Origin: Mycolicibacterium lutetiense
GTDB lineage: Bacteria > Actinomycetota > Actinomycetes > Mycobacteriales > Mycobacteriaceae
Assembly: GCF_017876775.1 (NCBI RefSeq)
Contig: NZ_JAGIOP010000002.1
Span: 1,860,001 to 1,924,000 of the forward strand
DNA length: 64,000 bases
Direction: 5' to 3'
A model generated the notes under the pieces. The model did not search any database and was not told where the DNA came from. It saw only the letters and a program-made list of their open reading frames with translations. The position numbers were made by a program, and so were the translations under genes. Positions 1 to 7,620 of the stretch are shown in pieces (position 1 is the first letter of the stretch; every line of letters starts with the position of its first letter).

Positions 1-1680
1 GGTCCGCGCGTCCGTACCGCCGTGCTGACCAAGCTGTACCCGACGCGGTCGCACACCGGCGCAGCCCAGGGCGGCATGTGCGCCGCACTGGCCAACGTCG
101 AAGAGGACAACTGGGAGTGGCACACCTTCGACACCGTCAAGGGTGGCGATTACCTCGCTGACCAGGACGCCGTCGAGATCATGGCCAAGGAGGCCATCGA
201 CGCGGTGCTGGACCTCGAGAAGATGGGGATGCCGTTCAACCGCACCCCCGAGGGCCGCATCGACCAGCGTCGTTTCGGCGGGCATACCCGCGACCACGGC
301 AAGGCCCCGGTCCGCCGGGCCTGTTACGCCGCCGACCGCACCGGCCACATGATCCTGCAGACGCTGTACCAAAACTGCGTAAAGCACGACGTCGAGTTCT
401 TCAACGAGTTCTACGCCCTGGACATCGCACTGACGGATACTCCGGCGGGCCCGGTGGCCACCGGCGTCATCGCCTACGAGCTGGCGACCGGCGACATCCA
501 CATCTTCCACGCCAAGGCAGTCGTGTTCGCCACCGGCGGCTCGGGCCGGATGTACAAAACCACCTCCAACGCCCACACGTTGACCGGTGACGGCCTCGGC
601 ATCATCTTCCGCAAGGGACTTCCCCTGGAAGACATGGAGTTTCACCAGTTCCACCCGACAGGTCTGGCCGGGCTCGGGATTCTCATCTCGGAGGCCGTGC
701 GCGGCGAGGGCGGCCGGTTGCTCAACGGCGAGGGCGAGCGGTTCATGGAGCGCTACGCGCCCACGATCGTCGACCTGGCCCCACGCGACATCGTCGCCCG
801 CTCGATGGTGCTCGAGGTGCTCGAAGGCCGCGGCGCCGGACCGAACAAGGACTACGTCTACATCGACGTGCGCCACCTGGGCGCCGATGTGCTGGAGGCC
901 AAGCTTCCCGACATCACCGAGTTCGCCCGCACCTACCTCGGCGTCGATCCGGTGACCGAACTGGTCCCGGTCTACCCGACCTGCCACTACGTCATGGGCG
1001 GCATCCCCACCACGGTCAACGGCCAGGTGCTGCGCGACAACACCAACGTCATCCCCGGCCTGTACGCCGCGGGTGAGTGCGCGTGTGTGTCGGTGCACGG
1101 CGCCAACCGGTTGGGCACCAACTCGCTGCTGGACATCAACGTGTTCGGCCGCCGTGCCGGTATCGCCGCCGCGGAGTACGCCGCCAACCACAATCACGTC
1201 GACCTGCCCGAGGCCCCGGCCGACATGGTGGTCGGCTGGGTCGGCGACATCCTGTCCGAGCACGGCCACGAGCGTGTCGCCGACATCCGCACTGCGCTGC
1301 AGCAGTCGATGGACAACAACGCCGCGGTGTTCCGCACCGAGGAAACCCTCAAGCAGGCGCTGACCGACATCCACGCACTCAAGGAGCGGTACAGCCGAAT
1401 CACGGTGCATGACAAGGGTAAGCGCTACAACAGCGACCTGCTCGAGGCCATCGAGCTCGGCTTCCTGCTGGAGCTGGCCGAGGTGACCGTGGTGGGTGCG
1501 CTCAACCGCAAGGAGTCCCGCGGCGGACACGCCCGCGAGGACTACCCGAACCGCGACGACACCAACTACCTGCGGCACACCATGGCCTACAAGGAGGGCG
1601 ACGACCTGCTCTCCGATATCCGGCTGGACTACAAGCCCGTCGTCCAGACCCGGTACGAGCCGATGGAAAGGAAGTACTGA
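1..1680 (+). CDS. sdhA: Succinate dehydrogenase flavoprotein subunit (5' end outside window)
   Basis: SdhA oxidises succinate to fumarate with covalently bound FAD and passes electrons to SdhB and the quinone pool at the inner face of the membrane. The reading frame is open from base 1 and has no start in the window; 559 residues are present, so roughly the first 25-30 (the FAD dinucleotide fold) are missing. Visible signatures are RSHTGAAQGG near the beginning, whose His is the covalent FAD attachment site in this family, QFHPTG, the substrate-binding PTCHYVMGGIPT, and GANRLGTNSLLD of the FAD domain. It ends three bases before sdhB, so the two are co-transcribed. Orthologous by position and sequence to Rv3318. 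Confidence 0.95.
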   Translation, partial: GPRVRTAVLTKLYPTRSHTGAAQGGMCAALANVEEDNWEWHTFDTVKGGDYLADQDAVEIMAKEAIDAVLDLEKMGMPFNRTPEGRIDQRRFGGHTRDHGKAPVRRACYAADRTGHMILQTLYQNCVKHDVEFFNEFYALDIALTDTPAGPVATGVIAYELATGDIHIFHAKAVVFATGGSGRMYKTTSNAHTLTGDGLGIIFRKGLPLEDMEFHQFHPTGLAGLGILISEAVRGEGGRLLNGEGERFMERYAPTIVDLAPRDIVARSMVLEVLEGRGAGPNKDYVYIDVRHLGADVLEAKLPDITEFARTYLGVDPVTELVPVYPTCHYVMGGIPTTVNGQVLRDNTNVIPGLYAAGECACVSVHGANRLGTNSLLDINVFGRRAGIAAAEYAANHNHVDLPEAPADMVVGWVGDILSEHGHERVADIRTALQQSMDNNAAVFRTEETLKQALTDIHALKERYSRITVHDKGKRYNSDLLEAIELGFLLELAEVTVVGALNRKESRGGHAREDYPNRDDTNYLRHTMAYKEGDDLLSDIRLDYKPVVQTRYEPMERKY

Positions 1681-1683
1681 CCC

Positions 1684-2469
1684 ATGAGTGCACCTGTCAT
1701 CGACAAGCCTGAAGCCGGCGATCCACCGCTGCCTCCCGTGCCCGAAGGCGCGGTCATGGTCACGCTCAAGATCGCCCGGTTCGATCCGGAGAACCCTGAC
1801 GCCGCAGGCTGGCAGAGCTTCCGGGTTCCCTGCCTGCCCTCAGACCGGCTGCTCAACCTGCTGCTGTACGTGAAGGGCTATCTGGACGGCACGCTGACCT
1901 TCCGGCGGTCCTGCGCACACGGCGTGTGCGGCTCGGATGCCATGCGGATCAACGGTGTGAACCGGTTGGCCTGCAAGGTGCTCATGCGCGACCTGCTGCC
2001 CAAGAAGGCCGGCAAGCAGCTCACCATCACCATCGAGCCGATCCGCGGCCTGCCCGTGGAGAAGGACCTCGTGGTGGACATGGAGCCCTTCTTCGACGCC
2101 TACCGCGCCGTGAAGCCGTACCTGATCACCAGTGGCAACCCGCCCACCAAGGAGCGCATCCAGAGCGCCACCGACCGGGCCCGCTACGACGACACCACCA
2201 AGTGCATCCTGTGCGCCTGCTGCACCACGTCGTGCCCCGTCTACTGGAGCGAGGGGTCCTACTTCGGGCCCGCCGCGATCGTCAACGCGCACCGGTTCAT
2301 CTTCGATTCGCGTGACGAGGCGGCCGCCGAGCGGTTGGACATCCTCAACGAGGTCGACGGCGTCTGGCGCTGCCGCACCACGTTCAACTGCACCGAGGCC
2401 TGCCCGCGTGGCATCCAGGTGACCCAGGCAATCCAGGAGGTCAAGCGCGCGTTGATGTTTGCGCGCTAG
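1684..2469 (+). CDS. sdhB: Succinate dehydrogenase iron-sulfur subunit
   Basis: SdhB carries electrons from the SdhA flavin to quinone through three iron-sulfur clusters. The 261-residue protein has the plant-ferredoxin-type 2Fe-2S ligands around RRSCAHGVCGSDAM with a later Cys (NRLACK), the 4Fe-4S motif CILCACCTTSCP, and the 3Fe-4S cysteines in CRTTFNCTEACP. The length and cluster order are normal for the family. The ATG at 1684 follows the sdhA stop by three bases and has a GGAAAGGA-like ribosome site inside the end of sdhA. A long palindrome (2476-2543) follows directly and probably ends the sdh transcript; the membrane anchors sdhC/sdhD would lie upstream in the usual mycobacterial order. 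Confidence 0.95.
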   Translation: MSAPVIDKPEAGDPPLPPVPEGAVMVTLKIARFDPENPDAAGWQSFRVPCLPSDRLLNLLLYVKGYLDGTLTFRRSCAHGVCGSDAMRINGVNRLACKVLMRDLLPKKAGKQLTITIEPIRGLPVEKDLVVDMEPFFDAYRAVKPYLITSGNPPTKERIQSATDRARYDDTTKCILCACCTTSCPVYWSEGSYFGPAAIVNAHRFIFDSRDEAAAERLDILNEVDGVWRCRTTFNCTEACPRGIQVTQAIQEVKRALMFAR

Positions 2470-2475
2470 ATCTTT

Positions 2476-2543
2476 GGGCGTCGACACTGCGGCCAGATCG
2501 TGTTTTCGAGCGAAATCACGATCTGAGCGCAGAGTCGGCGCCC
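2476..2543. terminator. Long imperfect palindrome after sdhB
   Basis: Two 27-base arms (2476-2502 and 2517-2543) pair with about four mismatches around a 14-base loop that can itself pair. It starts seven bases after the sdhB stop and has no U-tract, as is common in mycobacteria. Probable transcription terminator or REP-like palindrome. Confidence 0.6.
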
Positions 2544-2552
2544 GTTTTGCGC

Positions 2553-2579
2553 TGTCACACATTGCGGGGCTGCCTCGTC
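2553..2579 (+). promoter_or_regulatory. ECF41 (SigJ-type) promoter, TGTCACA-N16-CGTC
   Basis: TGTCACA lies at 2553-2559 and CGTC at 2576-2579, with exactly 16 bases between them. This equals the published consensus for promoters read by ECF41 sigma factors. The -10 element ends eight bases before the ATG at 2588, so the predicted transcript would start at or next to the start codon and be leaderless or nearly so. An ECF41 sigma gene, sigJ, lies 1.9 kb away at 4450-5373. Confidence 0.8.
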
Positions 2580-2587
2580 TAACGGGT

Positions 2588-3160
2588 ATGACCGAGACAC
2601 GCATCGCCCCTGTAACCCCCAAACAAGCCGGCCTGCTCACCCGCGCCATGTACTGGTACGCCAAGCGCCAGTTCGGTGAGGTGCCCGAGCCCTTCGCGGT
2701 GGCCGCGCACCACCCGCGCCTGCTGGTCGCCAACGGTGTCCACGAAATGCTGCTCCAGAGCGGCTCCAAGAAACTACCCGCCACGGTCCGTGAGCTCGCG
2801 GTGTTCTGGACCGCCCGCACTGTCGGCTGCTCATGGTGTGTGGATTTCGGCTCCATGCTGATGCGGCTGGAGAACCTCGACGTCGAACGGCTCAAGTCGA
2901 TCGACGACTACGCAACCTCCCCGTTGTTCACCCCTGACGAGCGCGCCGCGATCGCCTACGCCGACGCCATGACCACCGATCCGCACACCGTCACCGACGA
3001 GCAGGTGGCCGACCTGCGCAAGCGCTTCGGCGACGACGGCGTGATCGAGCTGACCTATCAGATCGGCGTGGAGAACATGCGGTCGCGGATGTACTCGGCG
3101 TTGGGCATCACCGAGCAGGGCTTCAACACCGGGGATGCATGCCGCGTGCCATGGGCGTGA
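2588..3160 (+). CDS. Carboxymuconolactone decarboxylase / AhpD-family protein
   Basis: This 190-residue protein belongs to the AhpD-like CMD superfamily, whose members are small all-helical proteins using a CXXC pair for peroxidase or disulfide chemistry. The core here is ELAVFWTARTVGCSWC, with the redox pair C-S-W-C and the upstream Glu, near residues 65-85. The frame is open further upstream, but the ATG at 2588 is chosen because the conserved protein begins there and an ECF41 promoter sits just in front. CMD proteins are the best-known genomic partners of ECF41 sigma factors, which supports control by SigJ. The physiological substrate is unknown; peroxidase or antioxidant function is an inference from family. 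Confidence 0.85.
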   Translation: MTETRIAPVTPKQAGLLTRAMYWYAKRQFGEVPEPFAVAAHHPRLLVANGVHEMLLQSGSKKLPATVRELAVFWTARTVGCSWCVDFGSMLMRLENLDVERLKSIDDYATSPLFTPDERAAIAYADAMTTDPHTVTDEQVADLRKRFGDDGVIELTYQIGVENMRSRMYSALGITEQGFNTGDACRVPWA

Positions 3161-3175
3161 TACAAAACGCCCATG
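3150..3175 (+). promoter_or_regulatory. Hairpin spanning a stop codon and the next start codon
   Basis: CATGGGCGT (3150-3158) and ACGCCCATG (3167-3175) are perfect 9-base inverted repeats around an 8-base loop. The hairpin includes the stop codon of the CMD gene (3158-3160) and the ATG of the next gene (3173). Ribosomes finishing the first gene would melt it, so it may enforce translational coupling; there is no clear ribosome site for the second gene. Confidence 0.45.
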
Positions 3176-3964
3176 CATTGGTACACCGGCGACACGCTCT
3201 ATGACACGGTGCTGACTGCGGCCTTCGCGTTCGCCGCATTCGTGATCATCGGCGGATTCTTCGCACAGAGTTCTTACGGGCGCTTCTCGACGACGAAACT
3301 CGGTTTGAACCTCAACCCGAAGCTCGGCTGGTGGCTGATGGAGATCCCGGCGACCGTGGTTTTCTTGATCAGCTACCTGGCCGGGCCGAACCGATTCGAG
3401 CCGACATCACTTGTGCTCGCGGGAATCTGGATGCTGCACTACGCCAACCGGGGGTGGTTCTTCCCGTTGGCGATCCGCCAGGCACCGGGCAAGCGCGGCA
3501 CCTTCAACGTCTCGGTGATCGTGATGGGCATGCTCGTCACCTCCATGCACGGCTACCTCAACGGAACCCTGTTCAGCCACGACTTCTTCGGGCAATACAC
3601 CTCTGCCTGGCTGACCGATCCACGATTCCTGGTGGGGTTGGTGATCTACCTGTGCGGATTCGCGCTGCTGGTCAACTCCGAATCGATCGTGCGAAACCTG
3701 CGAGACAAGAAGAATCCCGGCGGGGCGGAATACCGGATCCCCTTCGGCGGTGGCTTCCGGTTCGTCACCAGCCCGGCCTACCTCGGCGAGATCATCGCCT
3801 GGTCCGGTTTCGCGCTGCTGACCTGGGCATTGCCCGGCGTAGCCATCCTGTTGATCACCGCAGGCAATCTGATCCCCCGGGCGATGGGCACCCACGGTTG
3901 GTATCGGGAAAAGTTTCCCGAGTACCCCACCGACCGCAAGGCACTGATCCCCTACGTGCTATGA
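3173..3964 (+). CDS. Steroid 5-alpha-reductase-like membrane reductase (SRD5A C-terminal family)
   Basis: The 263-residue protein has about six hydrophobic segments and resembles 3-oxo-5-alpha-steroid 4-dehydrogenases, NADPH-dependent membrane enzymes that reduce the 4,5 double bond of 3-oxo-steroids. The C-terminal third carries the family pattern: SPAYLGEIIAWSGFALLTW followed by HGWYREKFPEYPTDRKALIPYVL-type ending (Y-R-E-K-F and R-K-x-L-I-P). It starts 12 bases after the CMD gene, through a stop-start hairpin, so both probably sit in one transcript from the ECF41 promoter. A steroid substrate is plausible in a sterol-using mycobacterium but not shown. Its stop overlaps the stop of the converging gene by six bases. 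Confidence 0.75.
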   Translation: MHWYTGDTLYDTVLTAAFAFAAFVIIGGFFAQSSYGRFSTTKLGLNLNPKLGWWLMEIPATVVFLISYLAGPNRFEPTSLVLAGIWMLHYANRGWFFPLAIRQAPGKRGTFNVSVIVMGMLVTSMHGYLNGTLFSHDFFGQYTSAWLTDPRFLVGLVIYLCGFALLVNSESIVRNLRDKKNPGGAEYRIPFGGGFRFVTSPAYLGEIIAWSGFALLTWALPGVAILLITAGNLIPRAMGTHGWYREKFPEYPTDRKALIPYVL

Positions 3965-4450
3965 CGCGGGCGTGATCTCGATGAAAGCCATTGGCACGCC
4001 AAGGGTCTGACTGCTCACGTCGAGGCTGCGCTCGAACAGCTTCATGGGTGCACTCCAGTTGGCGGCAATCACCGCGTCGGCGTGCGCGTGTTCCGACTCG
4101 GGCAGGATGCGCGCCACGCCGGCCACCACGGGTCCGCTGGGCTTGCCGCGCAGGCTACTCGCCACCACAAGGACATTCGGGTTGTTGCGGATGCGTTTGA
4201 CCTTCCCGGTCGACGCATCCGTCCGCACGTAGAGCTTGCCGTCGGCCACACCGTGGTTGATCGGGCTGGGTATCGCCTCACCCGATTTCTTGAAGGTCAC
4301 CAACACGATCTGCCGGTAATTCTCGAATCCGGCGAACGTGCTTCCCGTCGCGTCGCCGATGTCGAAGGCGTCGCGGTGACGCATCTTGTCCATGCCCCGG
4401 AACATCATTCGGCTGAACGTCTGGGTAAGGGTTCCCGGCTCATTGGGCAT
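3959..4450 (-). CDS. PPOX-class (F420-type) flavin-fold oxidoreductase
   Basis: A 163-residue split-beta-barrel protein of the pyridoxamine-phosphate-oxidase-like superfamily that in mycobacteria mostly uses F420 or FMN. The fold is recognised from strands around RQIVLVTFKKSGEAIPSP, GKLYVRTDASTGKVKRIRNNP and VAGVARIL, in the usual order for this family. The ATG at 4450 is chosen over an upstream in-frame codon because it overlaps the sigJ stop as TGATG, a one-base overlap that points to translational coupling with the sigma factor. Substrate unknown. ECF41 sigma genes are often beside CMD proteins, oxidoreductases or epimerases, and this gene fits the oxidoreductase class. Confidence 0.75.
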   Translation of the reverse strand: MPNEPGTLTQTFSRMMFRGMDKMRHRDAFDIGDATGSTFAGFENYRQIVLVTFKKSGEAIPSPINHGVADGKLYVRTDASTGKVKRIRNNPNVLVVASSLRGKPSGPVVAGVARILPESEHAHADAVIAANWSAPMKLFERSLDVSSQTLGVPMAFIEITPAS

Positions 4451-5373
4451 CACGTCGTACCTCCACGCTCGGCAGCTCCACGAAGGGGGGATCCAGTGAA
4501 CTTGTCGGGATTGGCGATGTCCCACACCGCACAAACCAGGCCGTCGCGGATGGTCATCGCGGTGACCCGCGGCATCATCTCCGGGTAACCGGCGAGGGCC
4601 GGCGATCCCGGGTTGTAGGTGCCGAGCTGGCCGTTGACGAGGGCCAGCTGGCTGTCGGCCAGCCAGTTCGGGCCGTAACGCTGGGCCAGCCCGAACAGGA
4701 ACCTGGCCACCTTGTCGGGGCCGTGGATGACCCGCGCCGCGGTGGGAGCCCTGCGGTTGGAATCGCCGGTGAACGTGACGTCGGGATGCAGGAGGCGCAC
4801 CACGGCATCGATGTCACCGGTCGCCAGCGCCGCCATCAGTGCGCCGGCCACCTCGTTGTGTGTGTCGTCGGGTACCGGAGGCGGGGCATCGGCGACCTGC
4901 CGCCGCGCCCGCGACGCCAATTGGCGGGCCGAGGCGGCGCTGACCCCGAGCACATCGGCGATCTCGTTGAACGGCACCGCGAAGCCGTCGTGCAGCACGA
5001 ACGCCACCCGCTGGTCGGGATTCAGCCGCTCCATCACCACCATGGCGGCGAACCGGGCGTCCTCACCGGCAACCACCGCACCCAGCGGGTCGTTGGCCTC
5101 GAATCCGGTGACCACGGGCTCGGGCAACCACTCCCCCACGTATTTCTCGCGCCGGTGGGCGGCCGAACGTAGCCGGTCCAGCCCGAGCCGGCTGACGACG
5201 GTGGTCAGCCAGGCCCGCAGGTCGGCGATCGTGGTCTGGTTGTCATGCCAGCGCAGCCAGGCATCCTGCACGATGTCTTCGGCATCGGCGTAGGTGCCCG
5301 TCAACCGGTAGGCGACCGCCAGCAGGTGCGGCCGCAGCGCCTCGAACTCATCGGTGCGCGCCGCAGTGGTCAC
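4450..5373 (-). CDS. sigJ: ECF41-family RNA polymerase sigma factor with SnoaL-like C-terminal domain
   Basis: SigJ-type sigma factors direct RNA polymerase to promoters of the TGTCACA/CGTC kind and have no separate anti-sigma factor. Region 2 (about residues 10-75, LLAVAYRLTGTYADAEDIVQDAW) and region 4 (about 115-165, EIADVLGVSAASARQLASRARRQV) are clear. Residues about 180-300 form a SnoaL_2-type domain that in ECF41 proteins tunes activity, ending with the family's NPDKF motif; the usual DGGGR-like loop reads GDSNRRAP here. The start is a GTG at 5373. At 307 residues it is full length. Position and domain make-up match Rv3328c; no copy of the ECF41 promoter motif is visible directly in front of sigJ. 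Confidence 0.85.
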   Translation of the reverse strand: MTTAARTDEFEALRPHLLAVAYRLTGTYADAEDIVQDAWLRWHDNQTTIADLRAWLTTVVSRLGLDRLRSAAHRREKYVGEWLPEPVVTGFEANDPLGAVVAGEDARFAAMVVMERLNPDQRVAFVLHDGFAVPFNEIADVLGVSAASARQLASRARRQVADAPPPVPDDTHNEVAGALMAALATGDIDAVVRLLHPDVTFTGDSNRRAPTAARVIHGPDKVARFLFGLAQRYGPNWLADSQLALVNGQLGTYNPGSPALAGYPEMMPRVTAMTIRDGLVCAVWDIANPDKFTGSPLRGAAERGGTT

Positions 5374-5396
5374 AGGCCAAGCTTAATCCCGCCGAG

Positions 5397-5444
5397 TGTC
5401 ACGCCAGAGTGGCTGCCGCCGCCGAGTGCCACTCCAGCGTGACA
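5397..5444. repeat. Dispersed hairpin repeat, locus 1
   Basis: Seventeen-base arms TGTCACGCCAGAGTGGC (5397-5413) and GCCACTCCAGCGTGACA (5428-5444) pair with two mismatches. The same core recurs at 16198-16307 and 38309-38414. It lies downstream of the aldehyde dehydrogenase gene (minus strand), where it could act as terminator. Confidence 0.7.
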
Positions 5445-5493
5445 TTCGAGGCTGACGGCGGCAGATCGGCGGCGGATCGGCGGCGGATCGGCC

Positions 5494-6981
5494 TCAGCGC
5501 TTGCTGAAAATTGTTCGGTGCCACTCTTTTTCGGCGATCCCGGTGATGTCGCTCATCACATGCTTGATGGTGAGGTACTCCTCGAACGAGTAGTCGCTCA
5601 TGTCCTTGCCGAAGCCCGACGCACCGACGCCGCCGTGCGGCATCTCCGAGATGATGGGGATGTGGTCGTTGATCCACACGCACCCGGCGTTGATCTCGCG
5701 GGAGGCCCGCTGCGCGCGGTACACGTCACGGGTCCAGGCCGAGGCGGCCAGGCCATAGTCGGTGTCGTTGGCCTGCCGGATCGCGTCGTCGTCGTCGGTG
5801 AACGCCCGCACGGTCAGTACCGGCCCGAAGATCTCGTCGCGGTACACCTCTGAGGTCTCGGCGACGTCGGCAATCAGGGTGGGCCGGTAGAACGCGCCGG
5901 GCAGGTCCGGGATCACCCCTCCGGTGACGACCCGGCCGCCTTGTTCGGGTGCCCGCGCCACCATGCCCGCCACCTTGTCGCGGTGCGCGTACGAGATCAG
6001 CGGGCCCAGGTCGGTGTCGGGGTCGTGCGGGTCGCCGACGACGATCTTGCCCATCACCTCGGCGACACCGGCCACGAAATCGTCATACAGGTCGCGAGCC
6101 ACGATCGCCCTGGTCGCGGCGGTGCAGTCCTGCCCGGTGTTGATCAGCGCGCCGGCCACTGCGCCCTGGATCGCGGCGTCCAGATCGGCATCGTCGAACA
6201 CCACGAACGGCGCCTTGCCGCCCAACTCGAGCTGGGTGCGGTGGCCATGGACGGCGGCGGCCGACATCACCTTGCGGCCCACGGCGGTCGATCCGGTGAA
6301 GGTGACGACGTCGACGTCGCGATGGCCGGCCAGGGCGGATCCGACGTCGGCGCCACCCCCGGTGACCACGTTGAACACGCCATCGGGCAGACCCGCCTCG
6401 GTGGCCAGCCGGGCCAGCGTCAGGGTGGTCAGCGGGGTGATCTCGGCGGGTTTGATGACCACCGAGCAGCCTGCCGCCAACGCCGGGATGACCTTCCACA
6501 CCGCCATCTGCAGTGGGTAGTTCCACGGGGTGATGGTGGCGACGACACCGACGGCCTCGCGTCGAATGCTCGACGTGTGGTCACCCGAATACTCCGCGGT
6601 GGCCTTTCCTTCCAGGTGGCGGGCCGCGCCGGCGAGGAAGTCGATGTTGTCGACGCTGCCGGGGACATCGAACTCGGCGGCCAGGCGCACCGGTTTGCCG
6701 GTCTGGCTGACCTCCTCGGCCACCAGCTGATCAGCATGTTCGTCGGCGAGCTTGGCGAGCTTGGCCAGCACTGCCGAGCGCTCGGCCGGCGTTGCCTTGG
6801 ACCAGCTGGGAAATGCCGCCCGGGCGGCTGTCACGGCGTTGTCCACGTCGACGGGGGTGGCCAGGGCGTAGTCGACGACGGCCTGTCCGGTGGCGGGGTC
6901 GACGATCCGATGGACAGGCCCGGCCGTCGCGACCGGTGCACCGTTGATCCAGCTGCTCGTTACATCTACTGCCACGCCCAT
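5494..6981 (-). CDS. NAD(P)-dependent aldehyde dehydrogenase (aminobutyraldehyde/betaine-aldehyde type)
   Basis: This 495-residue enzyme oxidises an aldehyde to the acid with NAD(P)+. The catalytic Cys is in GQDCTAATRA, the general-base Glu in LELGGKAPFVVF, the nucleotide-binding FTGSTAVGRK and the C-terminal EIFGPVL are all present, so it should be active. It is closest in pattern to gamma-aminobutyraldehyde dehydrogenases. The ATG at 6981 gives the normal family N-terminus (SSWINGAP); in-frame upstream sequence is Arg-rich and unlike the family. It is divergent from an Lrp regulator and a class III aminotransferase, which together fit transamination of a diamine followed by oxidation of the amino-aldehyde. 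That pathway is an inference. Confidence 0.85.
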   Translation of the reverse strand: MGVAVDVTSSWINGAPVATAGPVHRIVDPATGQAVVDYALATPVDVDNAVTAARAAFPSWSKATPAERSAVLAKLAKLADEHADQLVAEEVSQTGKPVRLAAEFDVPGSVDNIDFLAGAARHLEGKATAEYSGDHTSSIRREAVGVVATITPWNYPLQMAVWKVIPALAAGCSVVIKPAEITPLTTLTLARLATEAGLPDGVFNVVTGGGADVGSALAGHRDVDVVTFTGSTAVGRKVMSAAAVHGHRTQLELGGKAPFVVFDDADLDAAIQGAVAGALINTGQDCTAATRAIVARDLYDDFVAGVAEVMGKIVVGDPHDPDTDLGPLISYAHRDKVAGMVARAPEQGGRVVTGGVIPDLPGAFYRPTLIADVAETSEVYRDEIFGPVLTVRAFTDDDDAIRQANDTDYGLAASAWTRDVYRAQRASREINAGCVWINDHIPIISEMPHGGVGASGFGKDMSDYSFEEYLTIKHVMSDITGIAEKEWHRTIFSKR

Positions 6982-7079
6982 GGGCCCCCACGCTAACCGA
7001 CGACGGCCTCGACCTCTACGCAATCCCGCGTTCGACACCCTTCAAACAAGGGATTTCATCGATTCAATTGCCACAAACG

Positions 7080-7090
7080 ACGGATTCCGT
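7080..7090. promoter_or_regulatory. Short palindrome in divergent aldehyde dehydrogenase-lrp promoter region
   Basis: ACGGATTCCGT is a perfect 5-1-5 inverted repeat 15 bases before the lrp-like start. The divergent layout makes it a possible operator of the adjacent Lrp/AsnC protein, but the match is short. Confidence 0.25.
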
Positions 7091-7104
7091 GCACAATCAG
7101 AGGC

Positions 7105-7620
7105 ATGAGCAACCCTGAGGGTGACGACCTTCAGCCCGTACAACTGCGGGTGAACAACAATTCTCGCGGCGCCTTTCAACTCGACGACCTGTCGAAGGCG
7201 ATCATCGAGAAGTTGCAGGCCGACGGCCGCCGTTCGTACGCCGGCATCGGCAAGGCCGTGGGCCTGTCCGAGGCCGCGGTACGCCAGCGCGTACAGCGCA
7301 TGGTCGACGCCGGCGTCATGCAGATCGTCGCGGTGACCGATCCGTTGCAACTCGGCTTCGCCCGCCAGGCGATGATCGGCATCCGCTGCACCGGCGACAC
7401 CCTCAAGATGGCCGAGAAACTCTCGGCCATCGAATCGGTCGACTACGTCGTGCTGACAGCAGGTTCCTTCGACGCCATCTGCGAGGTGGTCTGCGAGGAC
7501 GACGACAGCCTGCTCGAACTACTCAACACCAAGATCCGCGCATTGCCGGGAGTGATATCCACCGAAACCCTTGTTTACCTGAAACTTGTTAAACAGCAAT
7601 ATAATTGGGGAACTCGATGA
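7105..7620 (+). CDS. Lrp/AsnC-family transcriptional regulator
   Basis: Lrp/AsnC proteins bind DNA through an N-terminal helix-turn-helix and sense amino acids through a C-terminal RAM domain. Here the winged HTH covers about residues 27-75 (DDLSKAIIEKLQADGRRSYAGIGK then VGLSEAAVRQRVQRM), and the RAM alpha-beta domain about 85-160. At 171 residues it is normal length. Its last four bases overlap the aminotransferase start (ATGA), so it is co-translated with that gene, and it diverges from the aldehyde dehydrogenase. The context indicates a local regulator of amine or amino-acid catabolism; the ligand is unknown. Confidence 0.9.
   Translation: MSNPEGDDLQPVQLRVNNNSRGAFQLDDLSKAIIEKLQADGRRSYAGIGKAVGLSEAAVRQRVQRMVDAGVMQIVAVTDPLQLGFARQAMIGIRCTGDTLKMAEKLSAIESVDYVVLTAGSFDAICEVVCEDDDSLLELLNTKIRALPGVISTETLVYLKLVKQQYNWGTR

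Noticed and set aside
5374..5420. Search for an ECF41 motif before sigJ itself (autoregulation)
   Set aside because: No TGTCACA/CGTC pair in the right orientation is present in the bases directly upstream of the sigJ start.
5446..5490. Short direct repeats GATCGGCGGCG
   Set aside because: Two and a half copies of an 11-mer in GC-rich DNA next to the hairpin repeat; too short to interpret.
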